A DNA stretch of 46,049 bases, taken from assembly GCA_016789745.1 (NCBI GenBank), contig JAEUQF010000011.1:1-46049 (forward strand), given 5' to 3'. How positions within the stretch are numbered: the first letter of the stretch is position 1; every line of letters starts with the position of its first letter. This document shows positions 8,803-16,832 of the stretch, in pieces. Made by a program: the position numbers and the translations under genes. The notes under the pieces are model-generated. The model was not told where the DNA came from and searched no databases. It saw only the letters and a list, made by a program, of their open reading frames with translations. The stretch comes from Bryobacterales bacterium. GTDB lineage: Bacteria > Acidobacteriota > Terriglobia > Bryobacterales > Bryobacteraceae.

Positions 8803-9242
8803 GTGCAATAAAGACGCTTTTTGTTGATGACGAACTCTGGGGCGTGGAGCACTATCTAAAGCATCTGAAGGACATGGGCCGACAGGTCGACCAAGTACGA
8901 ACATACACGGATGCGATACAGAAGATCGAAGCGGGGTTGGAGGGGTATAAGAGTGTCGTCTTGGACGTCAGGATGTCCACGGCCGCGGCGCGGAGCAAAG
9001 GGGTGGACTTCCGCTCGGCCGGCATCCGCATCTATCGACTAATCCGTCAGCGGAGACAAGACATTCCAGTCGTGATTTTGACAAACAACTTCGATCAAGT
9101 CCCAGAGGACGAAATTGCTAGTGACCGGTACACCCGAGCATTGGATAAGTCACAAACAATACCAGATCAACTATGGAACGCTCTCCACACCCTTGAAAAA
9201 ACGGCTCAAACGGCTACGTTACCGCCACGTGCCGGTGTTTAG
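8799..9242 (+). CDS. Single-domain response regulator (receiver)
   Basis: A 147-residue protein coupled to the kinase by ATGA, so the two form a two-component pair. It has all canonical receiver residues: Asp10/Asp11 (FVDDE), phosphoacceptor Asp56 (VVLDVRM), Thr95 (VILTNN) and Lys117 (ALDKS). The loop after Asp56 is longer than usual (STAAARSKGVDFRSAG). There is no DNA-binding or enzymatic output domain, so output must go through a partner protein. Its last 24 bases overlap, on the opposite strand, the end of the KAP NTPase gene. Confidence 0.88.
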   Translation: MSAIKTLFVDDELWGVEHYLKHLKDMGRQVDQVRTYTDAIQKIEAGLEGYKSVVLDVRMSTAAARSKGVDFRSAGIRIYRLIRQRRQDIPVVILTNNFDQVPEDEIASDRYTRALDKSQTIPDQLWNALHTLEKTAQTATLPPRAGV

Positions 9243-11759
9243 ATGCTCCCACAGTTCCACGTAGGATACGGGCTCTTTCGCGAGAAAGGCACACAAGCTT
9301 CGTTGCTTTTCCTCCGGAAGATGGGGGAGCTTCTGGGTCACCCACTCCTCGCCCGGACCGTGTTGCTTACAGTTGTTCAGCAATTCATTCAATGTACCCC
9401 CCACTGTGCTCAAACGTTGTAGCAGATATGCGGCGGAGAACGCGCTTGGAAGATGCTTCCATTCCTCCCGATTGAAGGCACTCCACTGTGCCTTACCATT
9501 TGCACCGCACGCCTCGATAAGTTTTTCGACCGCGGCTATCTCGGGGTTCTTCGCTTTTTTCCACTGCTTATTCCTGATACTGTCAGCCCACTCTTCCGTG
9601 TGGAGGAGCCCAATCCGTGGCTCTCCAAACTCGTCGAATGCCCACTCGAACCTGATTTTGTGCAGTTCACTATCGAGAACGATCACCAAGGGATGGGAAT
9701 TCTCTACCAGGTGAGTTCGAAGCTTCCTATCAGTCGCTGTTGATTGCTCCTCCCCCGAAGCCTTTTCGATTCCGAGCATCTGCGGACGCGCCAAGTACTC
9801 GATCAGCATCTTGACGCTTTTCCACAACTGCGAACGCAGGACAGGCGAGAGCAGATTTGTTGGTTTGTCGACGAACGCCTCATTCCCCGTGGCGTTCCGC
9901 TCCAACTCTGCTATGAAGCTATCGCGCTCCAACTCGACAGCGGGCCCTCTCTCCCAGCGTCGTGCGACGCCATAGAGCGCATCTATAAGCCAGAGCGTCA
10001 CGGCTGGCTCCTGGCGCAAATGAACGTCACAGTAGTCCAGAGTACGCTCGATGGCGAGTTGAAACAACGCTGCCAGATGGTAGGCCGGTTTATTAAATAC
10101 ATTCTCTGCTTGGTTGTTGGGCAAAATGAGTTCTCCCCGTTTGTCGCAGTGGAGATCGAAGAGTCGCTGTAATTCTGCCAGGTGGCAGCGCGACTGAAAG
10201 ACGAACAGCAGTTCAGTAAACCCGGGCAACCAGAGGTTCCAGTCCTTCTCGATTACAGCGCCTGCCTCAGCAGGTGTCGGGGTATCGTTGAGGGCTGCGC
10301 GATCGGCACGGTTGGCGGCAATGTAGGTGGAGATGTCCTTGGGCTTTAGAAATATTAGGAGCTTATCGGCATAATATGTTGATTCCACCCGATAGGGGTT
10401 CCGCTCAAGGCGGACCCGCAACTGCTCATAATATCCGCGGTCAGCGAGAAAGCAGAACATCGCGCGGTCTGTAACAAAGTATTTGAGCTTGCGAATTAGG
10501 ACTTCAATCTGAGATTCGAAACCGCTGACTTTGTCCAACTCGTCCACAACAAAGATCGGCGCCAACCCGGCATCTAGCGACCGCTCGACCATGACCGGCA
10601 ACATCAAGTCGAGCGTCTGGATGGACGCATCTACCGCCAACGTGTGGTCGCCGAGAGATCGCCCGGCGCCAATAAGGAACGAGTAAGCTAAGAGCACCGT
10701 TGCGATAGCGACCGCACCGGTACTGGGCGCCCCCAACGTATCCGCCACTGAGTTCGCGGCAAAGGCACCGGCAAGTAGACTGAGCACTGGGGCGGCTAAT
10801 CTTACGGCCTGATCCATCGGGACACCCTTGTTGTTCCTCACGCCGGGCGGGGGTTCGACGAGATGCACATGGGAGGGCGTGGCTTCCTCCTCTCTGGATG
10901 TACATTTCTGCGCCGCCAAGATCGCCGTGTAAATCGCAACGAGTTCCCGATAGCCTTGCCCGGACCGGTTCGCCGGACACATCGGAACGACACCGCGCTC
11001 CAACCTTCCTATCCGATCCCAGTAACCACGCAGGCGTTGCAGATCCGGAGCTTGGTCCAGTTGGACGGCAAGGTCCGCCGCCAACTCTGCGTCGTACGTA
11101 TCATCGACGGCTTGCGCGAACCGCTTTGCAAATTCACGGCAAAGCGCCCGATGGAACGAGCGCGTAATGTGGTGGAGAGCGCTGCGTACTAGGGCCTCTT
11201 CGCCGAACTCGGGCATGAGTTCCCAAGGGTGGGCACGTGAACTCCTTCGTCCCGCTGGGCCAGAGTTCCGAAGATCGGGTAGAAGGTCTGGCCCATGCAA
11301 GGGCACCAGGAAGGGAATAGCACGATACTCGCCCTCAGCTTGGTCAGTATCTGGTAAGTTGGAATCCCGGGACGAGGCGGAGGCGCGCATGAAACTCTTG
11401 AGGCGAGGAAACAGCTCTCTGAAGGGACGCATCCACGCTGATGCCGTTGGCTGCACGATCAGCGCTTCGACCTCTCGCGCCACGACCTGGACCGCCAAAT
11501 GCGCGAATGTAGTTTTTCCTGATCCCCGGTGGCCAGCCAGCAAAAAAGACTGCCCCAGAATCTTGCCACGGGCGTAGTCGTCGATTTGCTTCTTCAACGT
11601 CTTGTAGGCGTGACATTGTGCATGCTTCTTCTCAAGTGTGCTCGCGTCTCCCACATTTGACGCTGCAGAGCCTGGCTCGGGGGGACGGAGCGGCCCGGAT
11701 TGCCCCTGAGGCGTCCTCTGAGTAGCCGATCTGGGAGCCGCTGGCCGTGACCCGCTCAT
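9219..11759 (-). CDS. KAP-family P-loop NTPase with internal transmembrane hairpin
   Basis: About 846 residues. Residues 1-40 are Pro/Ser-rich and disordered. The P-loop GHRGSGKTTF is at ~76-85 and Walker B FVVDELDK at ~400. Between them lie two hydrophobic helices at ~318-365 (LAAPVLSLLAGAFAANSV and AVAIATVLLAYSFLIGAG); membrane helices within the NTPase are the hallmark of KAP proteins. KYFVTDRAMFCFLADRGYY after Walker B fits a sensor strand. The C-terminal 400 residues are helical and unrecognised. The ATG at 11759 overlaps the upstream stop (TGATG); a GTG three bases earlier is possible. KAP NTPases include the phage-exclusion protein PifA, so a membrane-linked defence or signalling role is plausible but inferred. 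Confidence 0.8.
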   Translation of the reverse strand: MSGSRPAAPRSATQRTPQGQSGPLRPPEPGSAASNVGDASTLEKKHAQCHAYKTLKKQIDDYARGKILGQSFLLAGHRGSGKTTFAHLAVQVVAREVEALIVQPTASAWMRPFRELFPRLKSFMRASASSRDSNLPDTDQAEGEYRAIPFLVPLHGPDLLPDLRNSGPAGRRSSRAHPWELMPEFGEEALVRSALHHITRSFHRALCREFAKRFAQAVDDTYDAELAADLAVQLDQAPDLQRLRGYWDRIGRLERGVVPMCPANRSGQGYRELVAIYTAILAAQKCTSREEEATPSHVHLVEPPPGVRNNKGVPMDQAVRLAAPVLSLLAGAFAANSVADTLGAPSTGAVAIATVLLAYSFLIGAGRSLGDHTLAVDASIQTLDLMLPVMVERSLDAGLAPIFVVDELDKVSGFESQIEVLIRKLKYFVTDRAMFCFLADRGYYEQLRVRLERNPYRVESTYYADKLLIFLKPKDISTYIAANRADRAALNDTPTPAEAGAVIEKDWNLWLPGFTELLFVFQSRCHLAELQRLFDLHCDKRGELILPNNQAENVFNKPAYHLAALFQLAIERTLDYCDVHLRQEPAVTLWLIDALYGVARRWERGPAVELERDSFIAELERNATGNEAFVDKPTNLLSPVLRSQLWKSVKMLIEYLARPQMLGIEKASGEEQSTATDRKLRTHLVENSHPLVIVLDSELHKIRFEWAFDEFGEPRIGLLHTEEWADSIRNKQWKKAKNPEIAAVEKLIEACGANGKAQWSAFNREEWKHLPSAFSAAYLLQRLSTVGGTLNELLNNCKQHGPGEEWVTQKLPHLPEEKQRSLCAFLAKEPVSYVELWEHLNTGTWR

Positions 11760-12109
11760 CACTTCCCCCCTCCAACGTTGATTGTGTTTTGAGTGTTCCC
11801 TCCAGCAGAATTCTCAGGATCATCATTTATTTGTGTGCTCTCATAACCAAGGCCCAGGAGCGCAACCATGGACGCCAGTATGACAAGCAGCAGCGTGGCA
11901 GCGGGCGAAAGTTCGTAGCGCCAGTCCCCGCCGCCGAGCGCACCTCCGACCGACCGAACATGCACTCCCTTCCGCATCACCAAGAGGAGCACAAGTAGAC
12001 CGAGCAGGCTCAGAACTCCGAGCAGAGCCACAACCAAACTGGCTCCCGGCAGGATCGATTTAATTAACCCGTCCTGCTTCAAAAGACTACCTAACTCAGC
12101 GAGGGACAT
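11759..12109 (-). CDS. Small two-helix membrane protein coupled to the KAP NTPase
   Basis: A 116-residue protein with two strong membrane helices, about 22-46 (ASLVVALLGVLSLLGLLVLL) and 69-92 (AATLLLVILASMVALLGLG). The segment between them is short, and the hydrophilic tail is rich in Asn and Gly (ENSAGGNTQNTINVGGGK). Start at ATG 12109; longer in-frame starts add an Arg-rich leader unlike a protein. TGATG coupling to the KAP gene suggests equimolar synthesis and a membrane complex with the KAP helices. No homologous family was recognised. Confidence 0.65.
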   Translation of the reverse strand: MSLAELGSLLKQDGLIKSILPGASLVVALLGVLSLLGLLVLLLVMRKGVHVRSVGGALGGGDWRYELSPAATLLLVILASMVALLGLGYESTQINDDPENSAGGNTQNTINVGGGK

Positions 12110-12466
12110 AATCGTGTCAAATAATACATCAATTTGACTATTCGTTCTGCCGAGGATTCGTCCCGTCGTTCTCCTGGTGTGTTCGCCGCCGCGAATAGCG
12201 GCGCACTTCTTCCTCACGCATGCCATCGAAAGGGGCAAGGCAGACGAAGGGCAGTACTGGTCGATGCCGTGTTCCTATTACCAGGGTGTCGGATTTCCCG
12301 CAGGCGGTGGCGTGGCCCGTTCGATCCGGAAGACTTCGATCTGACGGCCGTCCAACGATACGCTCCTTCAGGTCTTCGCCAAGAGCCGCGCTACCCGGAC
12401 GCCTCGCAAAAAGGCCCTGGCCCCTCGCTCCTGAGAGTTTCCTCGGCGGCCAGCCACTAGTCTGTT
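12110..12466. other. Gap upstream of Rpn-type gene, no gene recognised
   Basis: 357 bases between the divergent two-helix protein gene and the Rpn-type gene. The left ~70 bases are AT-richer (around 12055-12140) and would hold the promoter of the minus-strand operon. The right part is GC-rich and contains only Pro/Arg-rich frames typical of non-coding high-GC DNA. No RNA gene was recognised. Confidence 0.4.
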
Positions 12467-13458
12467 GTGACCAACCCTCCGCCTGGCCCCGCAGCCCCGG
12501 CCATCGATCACGACCATTTCTTCAAGGAACTGCTCACCCATTTCTTTGGCGACTTCCTCGATCTGTTCTTCCCCACTCTCTCCCGCCACGTCGATGCCAC
12601 CTCGTTCGAGTTCCTCTCCCAGGAGCTCTACGTCAACAAGCCCAAGGGCAAGAAGTACCGTGCCGACATCGTAGCCAAGGCTCACTTTCACAACAACCCG
12701 GCGTTCTTCCTGATCCATGTCGAACACCAAAGCACAGCCCCGCTGGACTTCCCGATCCGGTTCTTCACCTACTACGCCGCCATCTATGGCAAGCACGGCG
12801 TCCCTATCTACCCCATCGTGATTTATTCCCATGACAAGCCTCACAGGAAGCAGCCCGCTATCTTCCGGATCACCTTCCCGGACCACACCGTGCTCACCTT
12901 CCGCTACCGTGTCGTTCAACTGAACCGCTTGCCCTGGCGCCGCTTTCTCAAGGTGAAGAACCCGGTCGCCGCCGCCCTCATGAGTAAAATGAAGATAGCT
13001 CCGCGGGACCGTCCGCGAGTCAAACTTGAATGCCTGCGCCTGCTTTTGACTCTAAAGCTGGACCCGGCGAAAATGACAATGGTCGGGCAGTTTGTTGACG
13101 CCTACTTGCGGCTCAACGACACCGAGGAACAGCAATTCCAGGAGTCCATGGAACGCAGTGGGCTACAGCCGAAGGAACGGAAGAGATTCATGGAGTACGT
13201 AACCAGTTGGGAAGAACGGGGCATCGCGAAGGGTATCGAGCAGGGTATCGCGAAGGGCCTTGAACAGGGTATCGCAAGGGGTGTCGACCAGTCCATCGCC
13301 TCCCTCCACACCGTCCTCCTCGACATCCTCACCACCCGCTTCGGCGCCGTCAGCACCGCATGGAAAAGCGCATCGGCAAGATCCGTTCCCTCGATCAACT
13401 GCAGGCTCTCGCTCACCAGGCCCTAACCGTGCCCAGGCTCTCGCAGCTCAAGTTCTAA
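12467..13458 (+). pseudogene. Rpn/DUF4351 PD-(D/E)XK nuclease-like gene, frameshifted near 3' end
   Basis: GTG start. Residues ~10-130 form the Rpn-type PD-(D/E)XK core: FFKELLTHFFGDFLDLFFP, then YRADIVAKA and FFLIHVEHQS, which supply the Asp and Glu-x-Gln of the active site. A heptad-like run GIAKGIEQGIAKGLEQGIARG follows at ~247-267. Around 13360 the frame is lost: the open frame ends in unrelated residues at 13426, while the next frame reads EKRIGKIRSLDQLQALAHQA and LTVPRLSQLKF to a TAA at 13458, the normal DUF4351 tail. One base is missing near FGAVSTA. The nuclease core is intact, so partial function is possible. Related Rpn proteins promote recombination or act in defence. Confidence 0.8.
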
Positions 13459-14572
13459 GCGCGGCCCGCAACGCCGCATCGTTCTCCCACCACTCCACTT
13501 TCCACGCCTCCGTCACCGCCGGCACATCCCATCGGGACAGCATCCGCGCGATCACATCCCCCGGCACTGCCCGCTCCCGACCCGCATTCCGTTCCGCATG
13601 CCAGCGATACGGCGTCTCCACGTGTACCAACCGCACCCGAGCCTTGTAATCCGTGAACAGATCCACCAAGGGCCCGCGCATCTCCCGCGTCAGATTCGTC
13701 GCATTCCAGGCAAAACCCTGCCCGGCACGCAAATACCCCCGCGCCCGCTCCCGGGCCATCTGCACCACCTCGCCCGATCCTTCTCCCGCGCCGACTCCCA
13801 ACTCCTCGCGAATCCCATCCAGTGAAATCACCGGCACTTCCGGCGCCTGCTCCCGCAACCACGTATCCTTGCCCGACCCCGGCAGCCCACATAACAGAAT
13901 CACCTCGCACCGCGCATCCTCATGCGCCAGATAATGCGGATCGCGATCCTCCCGCCGAAAGTACGCAAACCGGCTCCATGCCGACGGGAATGGCCACGCC
14001 CAATCCAAACACCCCAGTTCCCGGCAGTGCTCCGCAAACAGCGCGATCCGCGTCAGCAACTCCTGCCTATCGGCACACTCCCGCCCCAGCGCATCGGCCT
14101 TCGCCAGCATCGCCAGCAAGTCACATCGCACCTGCTGGCTGATCATCAGCGCCGTGCGTAGCGCATCCGGCCGCTCGATCAGATAGAACGGAATCTGGTG
14201 ATAGCGCACCATCGCGCACACCTGCTCCCGCGTCACGATATCCGCTCCCAACTCCCAGAGGATCCGGCGCGACTCAATCGCCCCGCGTTGCGAATGCCCG
14301 CGCGAGGTAATGCGTCCGTTCTCCACCCGCGTACACAGCGGTTTGGCGACATCATGCAGTAACGCCGCCGCCAATACCAACTCCCGATCCGGCTCCGGCA
14401 AGGCGCCCCATTCCGGCAACCCCACCAACGCCTCGCACACCAGCCGCGTATGGATCCGCACGTCGCCTTCGGCATGGAAGACAGGATCCTGCGAACACCC
14501 TCGCATGGCCCTTACCCACGGCAAAGCCGCGTCCAGCGCGTCCCAATCCAACGCACATCCAAACAGGGTCAT
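13448..14572 (-). CDS. HD-Pnk: HD phosphohydrolase fused to polynucleotide 5'-kinase
   Basis: 374 residues from ATG 14572, which overlaps the ligase stop as ATGA; a longer upstream start would run inside the ligase. The N-terminal HD domain has His41 (VRIHTRLV) and His73-Asp74 (AALLHDVAKP) with downstream MVRYHQIP. The C-terminal kinase has a P-loop GLPGSGKDTW at ~228-237, SLDGIREELG, and the lid-like NATNLTREMR. The same HD plus kinase order occurs in Runella HD-Pnk, which heals RNA/DNA ends by removing 2',3'-phosphates and phosphorylating 5'-OH ends. The role here as the end-healing enzyme of an RNA-repair operon follows from that homology and the adjacent ligase. Confidence 0.85.
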   Translation of the reverse strand: MTLFGCALDWDALDAALPWVRAMRGCSQDPVFHAEGDVRIHTRLVCEALVGLPEWGALPEPDRELVLAAALLHDVAKPLCTRVENGRITSRGHSQRGAIESRRILWELGADIVTREQVCAMVRYHQIPFYLIERPDALRTALMISQQVRCDLLAMLAKADALGRECADRQELLTRIALFAEHCRELGCLDWAWPFPSAWSRFAYFRREDRDPHYLAHEDARCEVILLCGLPGSGKDTWLREQAPEVPVISLDGIREELGVGAGEGSGEVVQMARERARGYLRAGQGFAWNATNLTREMRGPLVDLFTDYKARVRLVHVETPYRWHAERNAGRERAVPGDVIARMLSRWDVPAVTEAWKVEWWENDAALRAALRT

Positions 14573-15255
14573 CGGAATAAGTCCACCCCCGCCCGCAGCC
14601 GGTTCGGCTCCAGCGGCCGGTCCATCCAATGCTCGCCCGAATCAGCCACCGCCTGCAGAAACCACGCCCGCACGTACTTATACCGAGCCACCACCCGCCC
14701 TTCCTCCTCGTGCTTCAAGTACAGCCCCTCCATCATTTCCCGGCTGGAACATTTTGACCGTCCGATGTAGCTCTCCAAGTCCAGCCCACTCCCTATCCCC
14801 AACACCGGCACCGAAACCACCGGCCCACCCGCCAGCAAGGCCCGCCGCCGTTCGGTGGACAGAAACTCCCCGGCCTCCCGGTCCAACACATCGAACTCCA
14901 GGAAGTAATGCGGAAGTTCGTCATAGGCAATCGTGTGGCGCGCATACAACCACTCGCCATACATCACATACCGCGCACCCAACACCTCTCTCAGCCAGCC
15001 CGCATGATGGCTCGCCCAGCGCTTGAACAGCGCAAACTGCCGCTCCCGGGCCCCACCCGTCAATACATGCCCGCGGCTCTGCAATACCAGCCCGCCCTCC
15101 ACATCAAAGCTGATGCCGCTGTTCGATCCATCCAACTTCTCCTCCACCACCAGCGGCAAGCCCGCCAGCGTCTCGTGCGCGATCACCGCCAAATCCTCAT
15201 CCCCCGGCTGCAATCGCGACCCCGTCACGTGCGGCGTCCGCGGATACTTGATCAT
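14569..15255 (-). CDS. ATP-dependent RNA ligase (Rnl2-like nucleotidyltransferase domain)
   Basis: 228 residues. The start is ATG 15255, joined to the upstream stop as TGATG; a GTG one codon earlier is the alternative. Ligase motifs are in order: motif I Lys40 in VVEEKLDGSN, motif III in YVMYGEWLYARHTI, a FLEFDVLD strand, motif IV EGLYLKHEEEG, and motif V RYKYVR. It consists of the nucleotidyltransferase domain with a short tail and no separate C-terminal domain, so substrate choice may depend on partners. It would seal 3'-OH/5'-phosphate ends produced by the HD-Pnk encoded downstream. Confidence 0.85.
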   Translation of the reverse strand: MIKYPRTPHVTGSRLQPGDEDLAVIAHETLAGLPLVVEEKLDGSNSGISFDVEGGLVLQSRGHVLTGGARERQFALFKRWASHHAGWLREVLGARYVMYGEWLYARHTIAYDELPHYFLEFDVLDREAGEFLSTERRRALLAGGPVVSVPVLGIGSGLDLESYIGRSKCSSREMMEGLYLKHEEEGRVVARYKYVRAWFLQAVADSGEHWMDRPLEPNRLRAGVDLFR

Positions 15256-15881
15256 CACGCTCGCACCTTCACTACCGCGATCCGGTGATTTAAGACATGT
15301 TCTATTCGCACTCCCGCCGCACCCGCTTCGGACGCCATGCGCTCCAGGTCCGCCGGCGAGAACAGATGCAGATGCTCCGGATTATCATCCGGCACCGATG
15401 GCACACTCAACACTACCGAGCGCCGCGCTGCCGTCACGCCACAACGCAGCCCCGCCACCGGATCCGGCATATGCTCCAACACCTCCAACATCGTCACGAC
15501 ATCGAAAGCTCCCGGCGAAAACGCCATCGCGGCAGCGTCCATTCGCAGCGCCGTCAATCGCGCTACACCGCCGCGACGCACCGCCTCCAAATCCGCCACC
15601 CGCTGCTCGCTCACATCAATCGACGTCACCGCCAATTCTGGAAACGCATCCAGCAGCGGCCACAGAAACGCTCCGCGCCCGCTACCGACATCCAGCAGCC
15701 TCTCCGGCGCCAGCCCTCGCAGAATCCCCAACACGCGCTGCACGCGTGGCAGCACCGTATCGCGCTTGAACTTGTGCAGCCGCAACCCCGCCGCTACGCC
15801 ATCGGCGATCGTCGCGGCATCATTCTCCAATCGCCCGCGCACGAATGCCGTCGCAAGCTCCTCGTAGTAGCGGCCCTCCAT
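15255..15881 (-). CDS. SAM-dependent methyltransferase, first gene of RNA-repair-like operon
   Basis: 208 residues starting at ATG 15881. Class I methyltransferase: motif [12 protein letters not shown] at ~62-72, the acidic strand-2 end in VTSIDVSE, and [13 protein letters not shown] at ~124-136, then an EHLHLFSP segment. The ExxEH pattern (EVLEH) plus a later His also occurs in Hen1-type RNA 2'-O-methyltransferases, but EVLEH is common in other class I enzymes, so this is only a hint. Overlap with the ligase gene (TGATG) puts it in the same operon. By analogy with Pnkp/Hen1 it could mark repaired RNA ends. Confidence 0.75.
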   Translation of the reverse strand: MEGRYYEELATAFVRGRLENDAATIADGVAAGLRLHKFKRDTVLPRVQRVLGILRGLAPERLLDVGSGRGAFLWPLLDAFPELAVTSIDVSEQRVADLEAVRRGGVARLTALRMDAAAMAFSPGAFDVVTMLEVLEHMPDPVAGLRCGVTAARRSVVLSVPSVPDDNPEHLHLFSPADLERMASEAGAAGVRIEHVLNHRIAVVKVRA

Positions 15882-15914
15882 AAATCACTACCAGCATAGA
15901 GCCATACTGGAAGC

Positions 15915-16796
15915 TTGCAGCCTATCGTTTCCTACACCGGCCACACCGTCAAGCTCGGCGACCTCCCCGTCGAACGCGTGCTCCCCGTCCGCAATCGCCG
16001 CATGGTCGGCCCCTGGTGCTTCCTCGACCGCTTCGGGCCCCTCAGCTTCACCGACGCCAAACCCATGGACGTTGCCCCGCATCCGCACATCGGGCTGCAG
16101 ACCGTCACCTGGCTGCTTGAAGGCGAGATCCTCCATAACGACAGCCTCGGCTGCGAAGCCATCGCGCGGCCCGGCTCGGTCAACGTCATGACCTCCGGCG
16201 CCGGCATCGCCCATTCCGAGCAGACACCGCGCCAGCATACCGGCAAACTCAACGGCGTCCAGCTCTGGGTAGCCCTGCCCGACACGCGCCGCCACGGTCC
16301 CGCCGCTTTCCAAGCCATCGATCGCGTGCCGCAACTCGAACTCCCTGGCGGCATCATACAACTCTTCGCCGGCTCCCTCCAGAACGTCACCAGCCCCGCG
16401 CAGCACTACTCCGATATCCTTGGCTTCGAAGCCACTCTCCATCCCCACACCACCCTCGAACTCGACCTAAACCCAACCTGGGAGCACGCTCTCGTCGTCC
16501 TCGACGGCGAATGCCACCTGGAAAACCAGCCGCTCACCAAGGGCCCCCTCTACGACCTCGGCACCGGTCGCGCCAGCATCGCCCTTAGGGCCACCCGACG
16601 CGCGAAGCTTCTCCTCATCGGCGGCCCACCCTTCGAAGAAAAGATCCTCATGTGGTGGAACTTCGTGGCCCGCACGCCGGAAGAGATCGCCCACGCCCGC
16701 AACCTCTGGCTCGCCCACGAACACTTCGGCGACGTCACCGCCTACGACGGCCCGCGCCTCACCGCCCCCGACCTGCTGCCCCTGCGCCGCCCCTGA
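15915..16796 (+). CDS. Pirin-family protein 1
   Basis: 293 residues from a TTG at 15915, divergent from the RNA-repair operon. The N-terminal cupin has the pirin metal motif HPHIGLQTVTW and GIAHSEQTP, with the GxVNVMTSGAG segment between. The C-terminal cupin includes WEHALVVLDGECHL and the ending LIGGPPFEEKILMWWNFVAR, characteristic of pirins that close over the metal site. Pirins are cytosolic metal-binding bicupins, some with quercetinase activity. A second pirin follows 36 bases downstream, so the two are probably co-transcribed with the EamA permease. Confidence 0.9.
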   Translation: MQPIVSYTGHTVKLGDLPVERVLPVRNRRMVGPWCFLDRFGPLSFTDAKPMDVAPHPHIGLQTVTWLLEGEILHNDSLGCEAIARPGSVNVMTSGAGIAHSEQTPRQHTGKLNGVQLWVALPDTRRHGPAAFQAIDRVPQLELPGGIIQLFAGSLQNVTSPAQHYSDILGFEATLHPHTTLELDLNPTWEHALVVLDGECHLENQPLTKGPLYDLGTGRASIALRATRRAKLLLIGGPPFEEKILMWWNFVARTPEEIAHARNLWLAHEHFGDVTAYDGPRLTAPDLLPLRRP

Positions 16797-16832
16797 CCTG
16801 AACCCTTTCCCCATCGCCAACATCCAATAACC

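Noticed and set aside
13200..13290. Short tandem repeat GGTATCG(A/C)GAAGGG
   Set aside because: It encodes the heptad GIAKGIEQ of Rpn proteins and is not a CRISPR or satellite.
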